From Lacipirellulaceae bacterium (lineage in GTDB: Bacteria > Planctomycetota > Planctomycetia > Pirellulales > Lacipirellulaceae), in assembly GCA_040218535.1 (NCBI GenBank), contig JAVJRG010000005.1:372001-436000 (forward strand): 64,000 nt of DNA, written 5' to 3'. This document shows, one piece after another, positions 37,053 to 43,996 of the stretch. Every line of letters begins with the position of its first letter. Position 1 is the first letter of the stretch. A model generated the notes under the pieces. That model did not search any database. It had not been told where the DNA came from and saw only the letters and a program-made list of their open reading frames with translations. The position numbers were made by a program, and so were the translations under genes.

Positions 37053-37733
37053 GTGCTTGCATCGCTTTTTCATCCTGGCAGTTACTTAGGCATCATCGTC
37101 TTCCTGGTGCTTACCGGATGTGGCATGCCTATCCCTGAAGAAGTGGCGATTGTCATCGCCGGGGTGCTCAGTGCCCAAGGGAAATTGGAGCCCGAGCTGG
37201 CCTTTGCAGCGTGCCTGTTTGGTGCTTTGCTCGGGGACGCAGTCATGTACTCGATCGGTTACCACTTCGGCCACACGTTGATGCAGAAGCATCCGAAGCT
37301 CTCCAAATGGCTGGGGGCAAGCCGCGAGGCGGAATTCGAGGAGGCTGTCACACAGCACGGCTTTAAAGTGCTGCTGCTCTCGCGTTTCATGGTGGGAGTC
37401 CGCGGCCCCGTCTATCTAGCTGCAGGAACGGTTCGCATGCCGTTTCGCCGCTTTCTGATGTGGGACCTGGTTTGTGCGACCCTGGTGGTCGGCGTTTTCT
37501 TTGGAATCGCCTACGTCTGGGGCGAGCCAATTGCCCAGATGTTAAAAGAGGCTGAGTGGTATTTCACCCTTACCGTACTCCTGGTGGTTGGCATTGCCAT
37601 TCTGGTATTCATGCGACGGCATCGCAAACGCATCGTCGAAGAAATGGACGAAATGCTCGACGAATGCGAAGGAAACGTGAGCCAGGAAAACTCCGACCGC
37701 GAGCCGCAAGACGAGCAACGCGAAGCGTCCTGA
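37053..37733 (+). CDS. DedA-family membrane protein
   Basis: DedA/VTT proteins are inner-membrane proteins involved in lipid flipping (undecaprenyl-P or PE) and envelope homeostasis. The 226-residue protein has a family-type segment PIPEEVAIVIAGVLSAQG (about 26-45), FGALLGDAVMYSIGYHFG, the conserved RFMVGVRGPVYLAAGT arginine segment (about 111-126), then two membrane helices, and a C-terminal Lys/Glu-rich cytoplasmic tail (about 185-226). GTG start at 37053. Sequence upstream (36902-37052) has no gene. Confidence 0.9.
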   Translation: MLASLFHPGSYLGIIVFLVLTGCGMPIPEEVAIVIAGVLSAQGKLEPELAFAACLFGALLGDAVMYSIGYHFGHTLMQKHPKLSKWLGASREAEFEEAVTQHGFKVLLLSRFMVGVRGPVYLAAGTVRMPFRRFLMWDLVCATLVVGVFFGIAYVWGEPIAQMLKEAEWYFTLTVLLVVGIAILVFMRRHRKRIVEEMDEMLDECEGNVSQENSDREPQDEQREAS

Positions 37734-37766
37734 GTACCCGCCGCTCGTCGGCTTAGCCGTTCCCAA

Positions 37767-39365
37767 CTAATCCCACCACCAATTGATTCCAGCGTCATCG
37801 GGACGTTCAGCAAGCTCCGCCAGCGAGCCGCTCGACTCAGCCTGCACGTTCACACGCTTGCCAGCGTCGATCCAGACGCCACCGCTAACACCGGCGATGA
37901 TATGCTTCCGTCGGATAACACGGTGATTGATGACGGTCTCCACCGCTTGGGGAGTTTTAACCGCTGGCAGGCCCATCCGCCGTCCGTCGACGAACACCGT
38001 GGGTGTCCAGCCGATTTGCTCCACGAGTCCCTGGGAGCGGATCACCTCGAGCGTCATCGACAGCTCAAAAAGTCGTTCTAGCTCTGCATAAAGAGGATAC
38101 TTATCGGCCAGTGTCGAGTAATGCTTGGTAAACGACTCGGCAAACCGCCGATTCAACTCGTCCGACTGCCCCGTGTGAACCCGTTGCCCACGGGCAGCGA
38201 GCAGTTCGTTCTCGCTAAGCACCTGGACACAGGTGTCAGGCAGCATGAAGACGTTGTTCTCTTGGTCAGCGAGAATATCGCTCTCCTTTAGAGAAAACCA
38301 CCAGCGGAGAATGCTCATCGGCGGAGCCGTTCCGTCTGCCGCGAGCTTGACAGTATCCAGATAGCTTTCGACTCCCGGCACGCCTTCGGCAAGACCCATG
38401 CCGACGAGTTTCATATGATAGTCAGCCAGCAAGAGCAACCGAGCAACGCGCGAGTTTGGCTCAACGTGATAAAACTCGACATCTTGTTCGCCCAAACTAT
38501 CACGCAGCCCCTTGAGCCAATCACCACGCCCCCCAGCCGCTAGCGGCTTAGCCCCAGTTTGCGCCAAATAGGCTTGCGTCTTCGCCAGCGCTTCCTGTCG
38601 CGGAACAATCGAACACCCCAGTGGTTTCCCACGATAAGCGACCTCTCGACGCCAGAGCGAAAGCAGATCGTCCAACCGCACGACGGGCCGCCCTGACTCT
38701 GCATTGACCAATCGCCCACCCTCATCAATCTGCCAGTCGCCCGCGGGACCAGCGACGACCACGTCGCCAACTTTGTTTTCTTCCGTTGGTGGGTACGTGA
38801 TCACGTACTGAACTCGCTCAAGCCCAGCAAGTGTAAGCATCGACTCCTCCAACGGAAGCTTCTCACGCTGGCGGCGTGCAATCTCTGCCTCCAGTCTTGG
38901 GAGCGAGACGAAGCGAAGCTCGCTTTTCTGCCGTGGGTCTGCTTCGGAAGCAGACGGTTCTCTTGGCGATGGTGGCCTCCTCACCGATACGCTCGCAAGC
39001 AGGGCTTTCGTCTTCGCCGGCGAAAACTTCAAGCTACCCCGCGCATCGACCCAAACGCCATTGATGTTGAACGGCGCGATGCTTCCTTCACCAGTACCGT
39101 TGTCCTCCCAGGAGTCGGGCTCAACGGTCGATTGGATGAGATCAATTAGGGTGTCGAAGTCTGCGTTAGCCGCACCGCCCGCGTTATTACCGCCGAGAAG
39201 ATTTCCTCCGAAGTTGTTGTTCTGTACGCCACCTGGGCCGGCATTGGCTGGGGGGATTCCTTGTTGGAGTCCCCCAGGCTGAGCATACGACGTGCTGGTG
39301 AGAAGTAGAGCGAGTACGATGGCGCTGCAGCCGCGCACCATTCCACAGAAGGATAAAGGCTTCAT
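37767..39365 (-). CDS. Secreted planctomycete-type protein of unknown function
   Basis: A 532-residue exported protein. Signal peptide residues 1-28 (cleavage near SYA-QP), then a Gly/Asn-rich low-complexity stretch (about 30-66) with GGN repeats, then a folded region. It resembles DUF1598-type planctomycete proteins, from memory of the family. The start of the folded part is DFDTLIDLIQSTVEPDSWED. A 14-bp perfect palindrome (38535-38548) typical of the gene-end repeats lies inside the coding sequence and encodes KPLAA. The gene has its own upstream spacer of 430 bp. No catalytic motif seen; function unknown. Confidence 0.75.
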   Translation of the reverse strand: MKPLSFCGMVRGCSAIVLALLLTSTSYAQPGGLQQGIPPANAGPGGVQNNNFGGNLLGGNNAGGAANADFDTLIDLIQSTVEPDSWEDNGTGEGSIAPFNINGVWVDARGSLKFSPAKTKALLASVSVRRPPSPREPSASEADPRQKSELRFVSLPRLEAEIARRQREKLPLEESMLTLAGLERVQYVITYPPTEENKVGDVVVAGPAGDWQIDEGGRLVNAESGRPVVRLDDLLSLWRREVAYRGKPLGCSIVPRQEALAKTQAYLAQTGAKPLAAGGRGDWLKGLRDSLGEQDVEFYHVEPNSRVARLLLLADYHMKLVGMGLAEGVPGVESYLDTVKLAADGTAPPMSILRWWFSLKESDILADQENNVFMLPDTCVQVLSENELLAARGQRVHTGQSDELNRRFAESFTKHYSTLADKYPLYAELERLFELSMTLEVIRSQGLVEQIGWTPTVFVDGRRMGLPAVKTPQAVETVINHRVIRRKHIIAGVSGGVWIDAGKRVNVQAESSGSLAELAERPDDAGINWWWD

Positions 39366-39501
39366 GACGAGGGTTCTCCACTGTTCCGAAGTAAGCGAGG
39401 TTCCAGACCCGCCTACGATACCCTCAATATTGCGGAGTTGCCGTCAGGTGTCCAGCAGAAGCCAATTTCAAGGGTGGTTAGCGTCTTGGCAGCTCTTTCT
39501 A

Positions 39502-39613
39502 AGCCACGAATTAAACGAATAACACGATTACTTTGTGTTTGAATAGATGCTGCTTTGCGTGCTTGAAAACGTAGTAGGAATTCCTATTCGTGCTATTCGT
39601 TCAATTCGTGGTT
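39502..39613. repeat. Inverted repeat, CACGAATTRAACGAATARCACGA family
   Basis: Arms 39502-39528 (GCCACGAATTAAACGAATAA core) and 39585-39613 (TTCGTGCTATTCGTTCAATT core) are reverse complements with a few mismatches, around a 56-bp interior. AT-rich, unlike the other palindromes. Known-looking extragenic repeat; no adjacent transposase. Confidence 0.75.
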
Positions 39614-39648
39614 CAATTCTTACGCATGCGGTTCCGGCTGTAAGGCGC

Positions 39649-39692
39649 AAAAAAAAGACGACCCACACGCTGATGACGCGTGTCGGTCGTCT
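39649..39692 (-). terminator. Intrinsic terminator of the Cys-rich gene
   Basis: AAGACGACC (39655-39663) pairs with GGTCGTCTT (39684-39692), with inner CACACGC/GCGTGT pairing. On the minus strand the hairpin is followed by eight T residues (complement of the A-run at 39649-39656). It lies about 110 bp after the stop of the Cys-rich gene. Confidence 0.85.
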
Positions 39693-39797
39693 TAGTCGTT
39701 TAACGTCTTGAGAACCCTGCCCGTTCTCTTTGGGCTACTAGCACTGGGGCATTTTGCTAGTCAATTAGTTCAACTGGGGCAACTTGTTGAACTAATC

Positions 39798-40409
39798 TCA
39801 GTTGCAGCCACAGCTAGGGGCAGCACATCCGCAGCTTGGCTCGCAAGCAGCAGCGCAACCGCAGCTTGCTTCGCAGCAAGGAGCACAGCAGCACTTTGCA
39901 GCCTTGCGGGCAGCACGGCGAGCGCGAATACGATCGCACAGGCTTGGCTTGCAGCAGCATGTCTCGCAGCAAGGAGCAGCGCAACCGCAGGAAGGCTCGC
40001 AACCGCAGTCAGAAGCACATCCGCAGCTTGGCTCACAAGCAGCAGCACAACCGCAGGAAGGCTCACATGCCGAAGCGCAACCACAGCTTGGCTCGCAGCA
40101 GCTTGAGGCACAGCAGCAGTTACGGGCAGCACGGCGGGCAGCCATACGAGCACGCAACCGAGCGCAGAGACCTTGACGCTTGCAGCAGCAAGGATCACAG
40201 CAGCTTACTTCACAGCCACAATCAGTGGCACATCCACAGCTTGGTTCACAAGCAGCAGCGCAACCGCAGCTTGGCTCACAGGCCGAAGCACAGCCGCAGC
40301 TAGGCTCACAGCCGCAACCGCCACCGAACAGGCCAAACGCACTTGCGTTGGTAGCGCTGCTCATCGCGATCACGAGGCCGAGGCCCAGCGTCGAAACTAG
40401 ATTCTTCAT
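39798..40409 (-). CDS. Secreted Cys-rich repeat protein (CEPSCGCA repeats)
   Basis: A 203-residue exported protein of unknown function and extreme composition: by hand count about 53 Cys (26%). ATG 40409 has AAGGAG 8 bp upstream and gives a signal peptide (residues 1-24, cleavage near NASA-FG). The mature part alternates Cys-rich blocks, made of CEPSCGCA-type 8-residue repeats, with two short Arg/Ala helices (RLRARMAARRAARN and RIRARRAARKAAK). The blocks form two units of about 70 residues, each ending in CCC clusters. There is no lipobox. The tightly repeated DNA produces false Gln/Ser/Ala-rich frames on the plus strand. It could be a disulfide-linked envelope protein or a metal-binding one. 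Confidence 0.75.
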   Translation of the reverse strand: MKNLVSTLGLGLVIAMSSATNASAFGLFGGGCGCEPSCGCASACEPSCGCAAACEPSCGCATDCGCEVSCCDPCCCKRQGLCARLRARMAARRAARNCCCASSCCEPSCGCASACEPSCGCAAACEPSCGCASDCGCEPSCGCAAPCCETCCCKPSLCDRIRARRAARKAAKCCCAPCCEASCGCAAACEPSCGCAAPSCGCN

Positions 40410-40802
40410 CGGGTAACTCCTTAAGGAAGGGGGAAACTGTGTTGCCATCGTTGGCATGCCTTGCGTCTCGCCTGCGCCTAGTTGGGGGAGTGCGCCAGAA
40501 CGATCATCGCAACGCAAGAGCAGCCAGCCACGACGGCTAACGCTCCATTGGATATGGGGAGGAATCGTCACCCTAAAGAGAAAACCTTCACCACATTTGC
40601 CTTTTTGCCCTACCGGTAAGGTTGCCCAAGTCACCCTGTAACGATTGTGCGAATCGCAGCGAGTTGGCCTCTAGGTTTCGCCGCGGGGCTTGCCCCGCGC
40701 TTGCTGAGAGTTCACGCCAAGCGCGGAGCAAGCTCCGCGGCGAAACGTGCAGGAGTGACCTATATTTCTCTTATCCTTCAATTGAAATGCAGCGATGCCG
40801 CC
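40410..40802. other. 393-bp spacer between Cys-rich and Hpt genes
   Basis: Divergent gene starts at both ends. Apart from the 40675-40746 palindrome I see no gene, no RNA and no clear promoter hexamers. In-frame upstream extensions of both flanking genes run into it but lack protein character. Confidence 0.5.
40675..40746. repeat. Inverted repeat, GTTTCGCCGCGG family
   Basis: Arms 40675-40702 and 40719-40746 are reverse complements (core TTCGCCGCGGRGCTTGCYCC) with two mismatches that still allow pairing. The 16-bp loop contains nothing notable. It lies just upstream of the Hpt gene, so it would be in the leader of that transcript or the shared divergent region. Confidence 0.8.
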
Positions 40803-41123
40803 ATGAACGCCATCTACTCCCAATTTGCCAACGATCCCGACCTCGGCAGCATCGTCGTCGACTACGTCGAGCGACTCCTCCCCGAGCGTCTCGCCGCCGT
40901 TGAGCGAAGCGCCGCTGACTGCGATCTGGAAACCCTCCAGAGAGAAGTTCACCGCCTGAAGGGTTCGAGCGCCTGTTACGGTTTTGCCGAAGTCAGCGAA
41001 TGCGCCGGCCAGATCGAGCGGGCGTGCTTGGAGGAGGAGCAGTTTGAGGAGCTGCTGCGGCAGACGGAGGCGTTGTTGCAGTTGTGTCAACGGGTAGTAG
41101 CTCGGCCCTCCAGGGCTGAGTAG
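40803..41123 (+). CDS. Hpt-domain phosphotransfer protein
   Basis: A 106-residue four-helix protein with the Hpt motif LQREVHRLKGSSACYGF; H50 is the phospho-accepting His and K53/G54 follow as usual. The rest of the helical bundle fits (AGQIERACLEEEQFEELLRQ). It begins at ATG 40803 and has no membrane or receiver domain, so it is a free phosphorelay intermediate. No histidine kinase or receiver gene lies next to it. A longer in-frame start exists upstream inside the palindromic spacer and was not used. Confidence 0.8.
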   Translation: MNAIYSQFANDPDLGSIVVDYVERLLPERLAAVERSAADCDLETLQREVHRLKGSSACYGFAEVSECAGQIERACLEEEQFEELLRQTEALLQLCQRVVARPSRAE

Positions 41124-41210
41124 AGACCCGTTTGAAGTGCCGACTCAGCCAGTTTGGCTCAGCGAGCGAGCAGTGCCAAGCCGCCCACGGATCAGGCCGG
41201 AGGCACCGAT

Positions 41211-41408
41211 CTACGATGTACCCGTCGGTTCGGTTTTGCCTACCGCTGCATGTGTCACGCGTTTTGGTTCACGCGAAACCGTTGCCCTGCCGGACTCTTT
41301 CTGCCGCCGTCTAATGTCTTCAGCCATTGCTTTCAAGTCGTAGTTGAACTTCGCGGCGTACTCATCGCGATGCTTGCGGATTTCGTCAATGACGGGATCG
41401 GAATACAT
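41211..41408 (-). CDS. Small VapB-like antitoxin, orphan copy
   Basis: A 65-residue protein beginning MYSDPVIDEIRKHRDEYAAKF. It aligns by eye with the antitoxin-like protein at 42252-42428: both have IRxxRxxxAAKFxxDLxxxxEDxRxxQxxSG. Proteins of this kind often pair with PIN-domain toxins. It sits 13 bp after the small membrane protein on the same strand, implying cotranscription with it rather than with the toxin, which is divergent. C-terminal 20 residues are Thr/Ser/Arg-rich. Function is inferred by homology to the paired copy. Confidence 0.65.
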   Translation of the reverse strand: MYSDPVIDEIRKHRDEYAAKFNYDLKAMAEDIRRRQKESGRATVSREPKRVTHAAVGKTEPTGTS

Positions 41409-41421
41409 GGCTGAAGCTTGG

Positions 41422-41739
41422 CTATTTGTTCAACGGCTCGCCCGTGATTCGGGATCGGATCGAGTTTATAATGCAAACTGCTGGAAACGCACATTCAAGT
41501 ACCAGGAAGACTATAAAAGCGGCCAACATGCTATTCGAAATGGCTGAACCATACTTTGGTACAATGAAACCGCCCATGATTGAAGAGCTTGCACCAATTA
41601 GTGGAATCGGCGAGGGTCCTCGATCAGTGAAGTAGATTAAATTACGACAAGCCAAAGCAAAATTGATTGTGCAACACAGAGAAGCGGGAATCACGAGGAA
41701 CGAAGCTGCAACCCAGCGGATTAGTTCGACACTTTCCAT
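41422..41739 (-). CDS. Small membrane protein in toxin-antitoxin island
   Basis: A 105-residue protein starting MESVELIRWVAAS with two or three hydrophobic segments (about 5-27, 40-65 and 68-92). It is AT-richer than the genome average and has no recognisable family. Start ATG 41739 was used in preference to a 14-residue longer version. Its 5' end is only 40 bp from the divergent PIN-toxin start, so both promoters would share that gap. Downstream, the orphan antitoxin-like gene follows at 13 bp. The gene may be an accessory of the island or an unrelated insertion. Confidence 0.5.
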   Translation of the reverse strand: MESVELIRWVAASFLVIPASLCCTINFALACRNLIYFTDRGPSPIPLIGASSSIMGGFIVPKYGSAISNSMLAAFIVFLVLECAFPAVCIINSIRSRITGEPLNK

Positions 41740-41779
41740 TTGAGGTGTTCTTTCAGCATCAAGGCGTGAACCTGTTCTC

Positions 41780-42262
41780 ATGGAAACAGTTTACCTAGAA
41801 ACAACTGTCGTCGGTAGCATTGCAGGGCGCATCCATCCGCATCCTGACATGGCAGCGCGTCAACGGAAGACCCGGCTTTGGTGGAAATCTGCCTCATCAC
41901 AGTACCATGTGGTGATCTCGCAGCTTGTGATTGATGAATGTTCAGCTGGCGACCCGTCAGCGGCTCAAGAACGGTTGGACGAAGTGTCTCACCTTCCCAA
42001 GCTTGAGATTGCCGATGACTCGCATGATCTCGCGAACGCACTAATGCTAGGTGGGGCAATTCCAGAAAGCGAACCACGCGATGCCTTGCACATCGCCATC
42101 GCGGCAACCAACGGTGTAGAATATCTTGTGACGTGGAATTTCAAGCATATTGCCAACGCGACATTGAGACAACGGATTTGCGACGTGTGTCTCGCCAACG
42201 GTTTTGAACCGCCTGTGATTTGCACCCCCGAAGAACTCGGAGGAATGACCGATGACGCTTAA
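41780..42262 (+). CDS. PIN-domain toxin (VapC family)
   Basis: A PIN-domain ribonuclease-like toxin, 160 residues. It begins METVYLETTVVGS, with the first acidic residue E7 (Glu variant of the PIN motif), then E53 in LVIDECSAGDP and D101 in RDALHIAIAA; the WNFKHIAN segment (about 119-126) completes the typical C-terminal motif of this subgroup. It ends in VICTPEELGG, also typical. The downstream gene overlaps by 11 bp and encodes the small antitoxin-like protein, so the order is toxin first. Substrate RNA is unknown. Confidence 0.85.
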   Translation: METVYLETTVVGSIAGRIHPHPDMAARQRKTRLWWKSASSQYHVVISQLVIDECSAGDPSAAQERLDEVSHLPKLEIADDSHDLANALMLGGAIPESEPRDALHIAIAATNGVEYLVTWNFKHIANATLRQRICDVCLANGFEPPVICTPEELGGMTDDA

Positions 42263-42428
42263 AACACCAACCGAAGACATTCGCGACGCCCGCAAACGGC
42301 TTGCTGCTAAATTTGACAACGATCTGGCTCGTATCGTTGAGGATCTGCGAGAGCAGCAGCGCAATTCGGGCTACGAGTACATTACGCTGCCGCCTCGACG
42401 TCCTAAGAATACCAAAGCTACGCAGTAG
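42252..42428 (+). CDS. Small antitoxin-like protein partner of PIN toxin
   Basis: A 58-residue protein (MTLKTPTEDIRDARKRLAAK at the start) that overlaps the PIN toxin by 11 bp, so the two are translationally coupled. Its core aligns with the orphan protein at 41211-41408 as described there. Family partners of PIN toxins are of this size and style. The last 11 bp overlap the convergent phosphoglycerate kinase gene. Its C-terminus (ITLPPRRPKN) may be the toxin-blocking tail, by analogy only. Confidence 0.75.
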   Translation: MTLKTPTEDIRDARKRLAAKFDNDLARIVEDLREQQRNSGYEYITLPPRRPKNTKATQ

Positions 42429-43818
42429 CGGCATTCTTCACCGCAGCCGCCCGCAGCGCTGCCAGATACGGCACCGGCTCGTTCCCCAACGCATTGAGGA
42501 CCGTCCCGCCCGCGGTGAACACGTGCGTCACCCAACTTTCGTCGCCGTAGCGGTCGAGGGCTTTGCCGCCTTCGCCGCCGCCGACGTAGACTTTCACGCC
42601 GCCGTCGGTCATGGTTTTTAGTTCTTTGATGAACTTCTTCGTACCCTCCTCGAAGCGTGGGTCTTCGAACATGCCGAACACGCCGTTGTGGAAGGCGACG
42701 GCTCCGCCGGGGTTTTGCTCGACGAACTCGGCGACCTTTTCGCTGAAAAGCTCGCTACTCTTGGGGCCGATATCGAACTGTTGATCTTCGGGCTCGAGCT
42801 TTACCTTGACGGAGCCATCTTCGATCACCGAATCGCACGGCACCACGAACGTGATGCCCTTCTCGCGGCCTTCGCTGACCATTTGTTTTGCTTGTTCGAC
42901 GCGGTCGTCGGGAATGAAGTACGGCTTGTCACTGTGGGCCGGGTCTTCGGCAGCGCCTATGCAGACCGGGTTGCCGTCGAGTTGGCCGATCGCCTTTCGC
43001 AGGGCCATCGCGAGGGAACCTGCCGCGAAGACGCGTTTGATTGAGCCGCGGCTGATCATCGCTTCCAGGTCGTCGAGCTTGTCAATCTTCAAGCCGCTGA
43101 ACACGACGAGCTGCGTCTTCAGGCAATCGTTCATCGGCCCTTCGAACTCGCTGGCGAGGTACTTGCCAAGGGCAACGCGATCCATCGCTGCGGGGACGAT
43201 GGTACTAGAGGAGTCCATCGAGCCTGCCGACAACGCTTCGTTCACGTACACGCGGGCGACCTTCTCAGCCATTTCGTTGGCGAACTGCGCGAGCGGTTCA
43301 GCCAGCTTCGCAGCATCCGCAGGCTCTGCTTTCCAAAGCAGACGTTCGATGTCGTAAGCACGCGTATTTTCCAGCAACAGCACTGAGCCGTTATCTGCCG
43401 CGGCGATTTGCTCTTTCACGGCAGGCGAAACTTCCCGCGAGCTGTCGTCAAACCAATCCTTCACCAGCGGTACGTCGGTTTCCAGAAGTTCGCCTAGTCG
43501 CTTCGCGACTTTCTCTAGCGAACCTTCCGGCTTGCGCCCGATGTGCCCGAAGAGGACTAGCTTCCAGCCCTTGGTGCGTCCGTAGTTGAGCGTCTCGACC
43601 ATCGAGCGCAGGCGAATGTCGCCTTCGCCGATTTTCTCACCCGGCTTGGCATCAACATCGGCACGCACCAGAACCGGCGTTCCTGCCGGAAGGTCCTCGA
43701 GCGATTCGAGTCGTGGGATCTCGGCGAGGTAATCGTTCAGGTCGAGATCAGGATTCGCCTGGCGACCGGCGAGAAGCGTTTCAATCCAGGATTGCATTTC
43801 TTGTTGCGTGACGGCCAT
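42418..43818 (-). CDS. pgk: Phosphoglycerate kinase, divergent
   Basis: Glycolytic/gluconeogenic kinase transferring phosphate between 1,3-bisphosphoglycerate and ADP. The 466-residue protein starts at ATG 43818 with GAGGAA upstream and has about 45 extra N-terminal residues. PGK features are VLVRADVDAKPG (usual RVDFNVP), FGHIGRKPEGS, LLLENTRAYD, the FSGLKIDKLDDLEAM segment (usual GGAKVSDK) and a nucleotide loop VGGGEGGKALDRYG. The usual STGGGA end is THVFTAGGTVL. Motif substitutions are greater than in most PGKs, so this may be a paralogue. Its 3' end overlaps the antitoxin-like gene by 11 bp. Confidence 0.85.
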   Translation of the reverse strand: MAVTQQEMQSWIETLLAGRQANPDLDLNDYLAEIPRLESLEDLPAGTPVLVRADVDAKPGEKIGEGDIRLRSMVETLNYGRTKGWKLVLFGHIGRKPEGSLEKVAKRLGELLETDVPLVKDWFDDSSREVSPAVKEQIAAADNGSVLLLENTRAYDIERLLWKAEPADAAKLAEPLAQFANEMAEKVARVYVNEALSAGSMDSSSTIVPAAMDRVALGKYLASEFEGPMNDCLKTQLVVFSGLKIDKLDDLEAMISRGSIKRVFAAGSLAMALRKAIGQLDGNPVCIGAAEDPAHSDKPYFIPDDRVEQAKQMVSEGREKGITFVVPCDSVIEDGSVKVKLEPEDQQFDIGPKSSELFSEKVAEFVEQNPGGAVAFHNGVFGMFEDPRFEEGTKKFIKELKTMTDGGVKVYVGGGEGGKALDRYGDESWVTHVFTAGGTVLNALGNEPVPYLAALRAAAVKNAATA

Positions 43819-43893
43819 CGTTTCTTCCTCGCTCTTTATGTTTCGTGTGTATTTCGCCACCGAGCTTGCTCAGTGCTATTGACGACAAAGATT

Positions 43894-43963
43894 AGAACCA
43901 CGATGACACAACGAGCACGACGTAACCTACTGATCGTCGTGCTCGTTGTGTCATCGTGGTTCT
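43894..43963. repeat. Perfect 29-bp-arm palindrome, GAACCACGATGACACAACG family
   Basis: Arms 43894-43922 and 43935-43963 are exact reverse complements, with a 12-bp loop. A related palindrome is at 53969-54045. It lies upstream of pgk and downstream of the redoxin lipoprotein gene, both minus strand; an incidental TATAAT follows at 43962-43967 on the plus strand. Confidence 0.9.
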
Positions 43964-43996
43964 ATAATATCGGAACCGGTGTAATTTGTCTGCGGG

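Larger units (their letters stand above)
39366..39797. other. 432-bp spacer with palindrome and terminator
   Basis: No gene. It contains a long inverted repeat (39502-39613), a minus-strand intrinsic terminator (39649-39692) and, at 39764-39796, ATTAGTTCAAC/GTTGAACTAAT arms directly after the Cys-rich gene's stop. All are consistent with RNA 3'-end structures. Confidence 0.6.

Noticed and set aside
39708-40416. Several long plus-strand frames opposite the Cys-rich gene, rich in Gln, Ser and Ala
   Set aside because: They are mirror frames of the repeated Cys/Gly/Ala codons on the minus strand; no ribosome site, no signal, and the minus-strand gene has SD, signal peptide and terminator.
41124-41414. 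Plus-strand frames opposite the orphan antitoxin-like gene
   Set aside because: The minus-strand frame has clear homology to the 42252-42428 protein; the plus frames do not.
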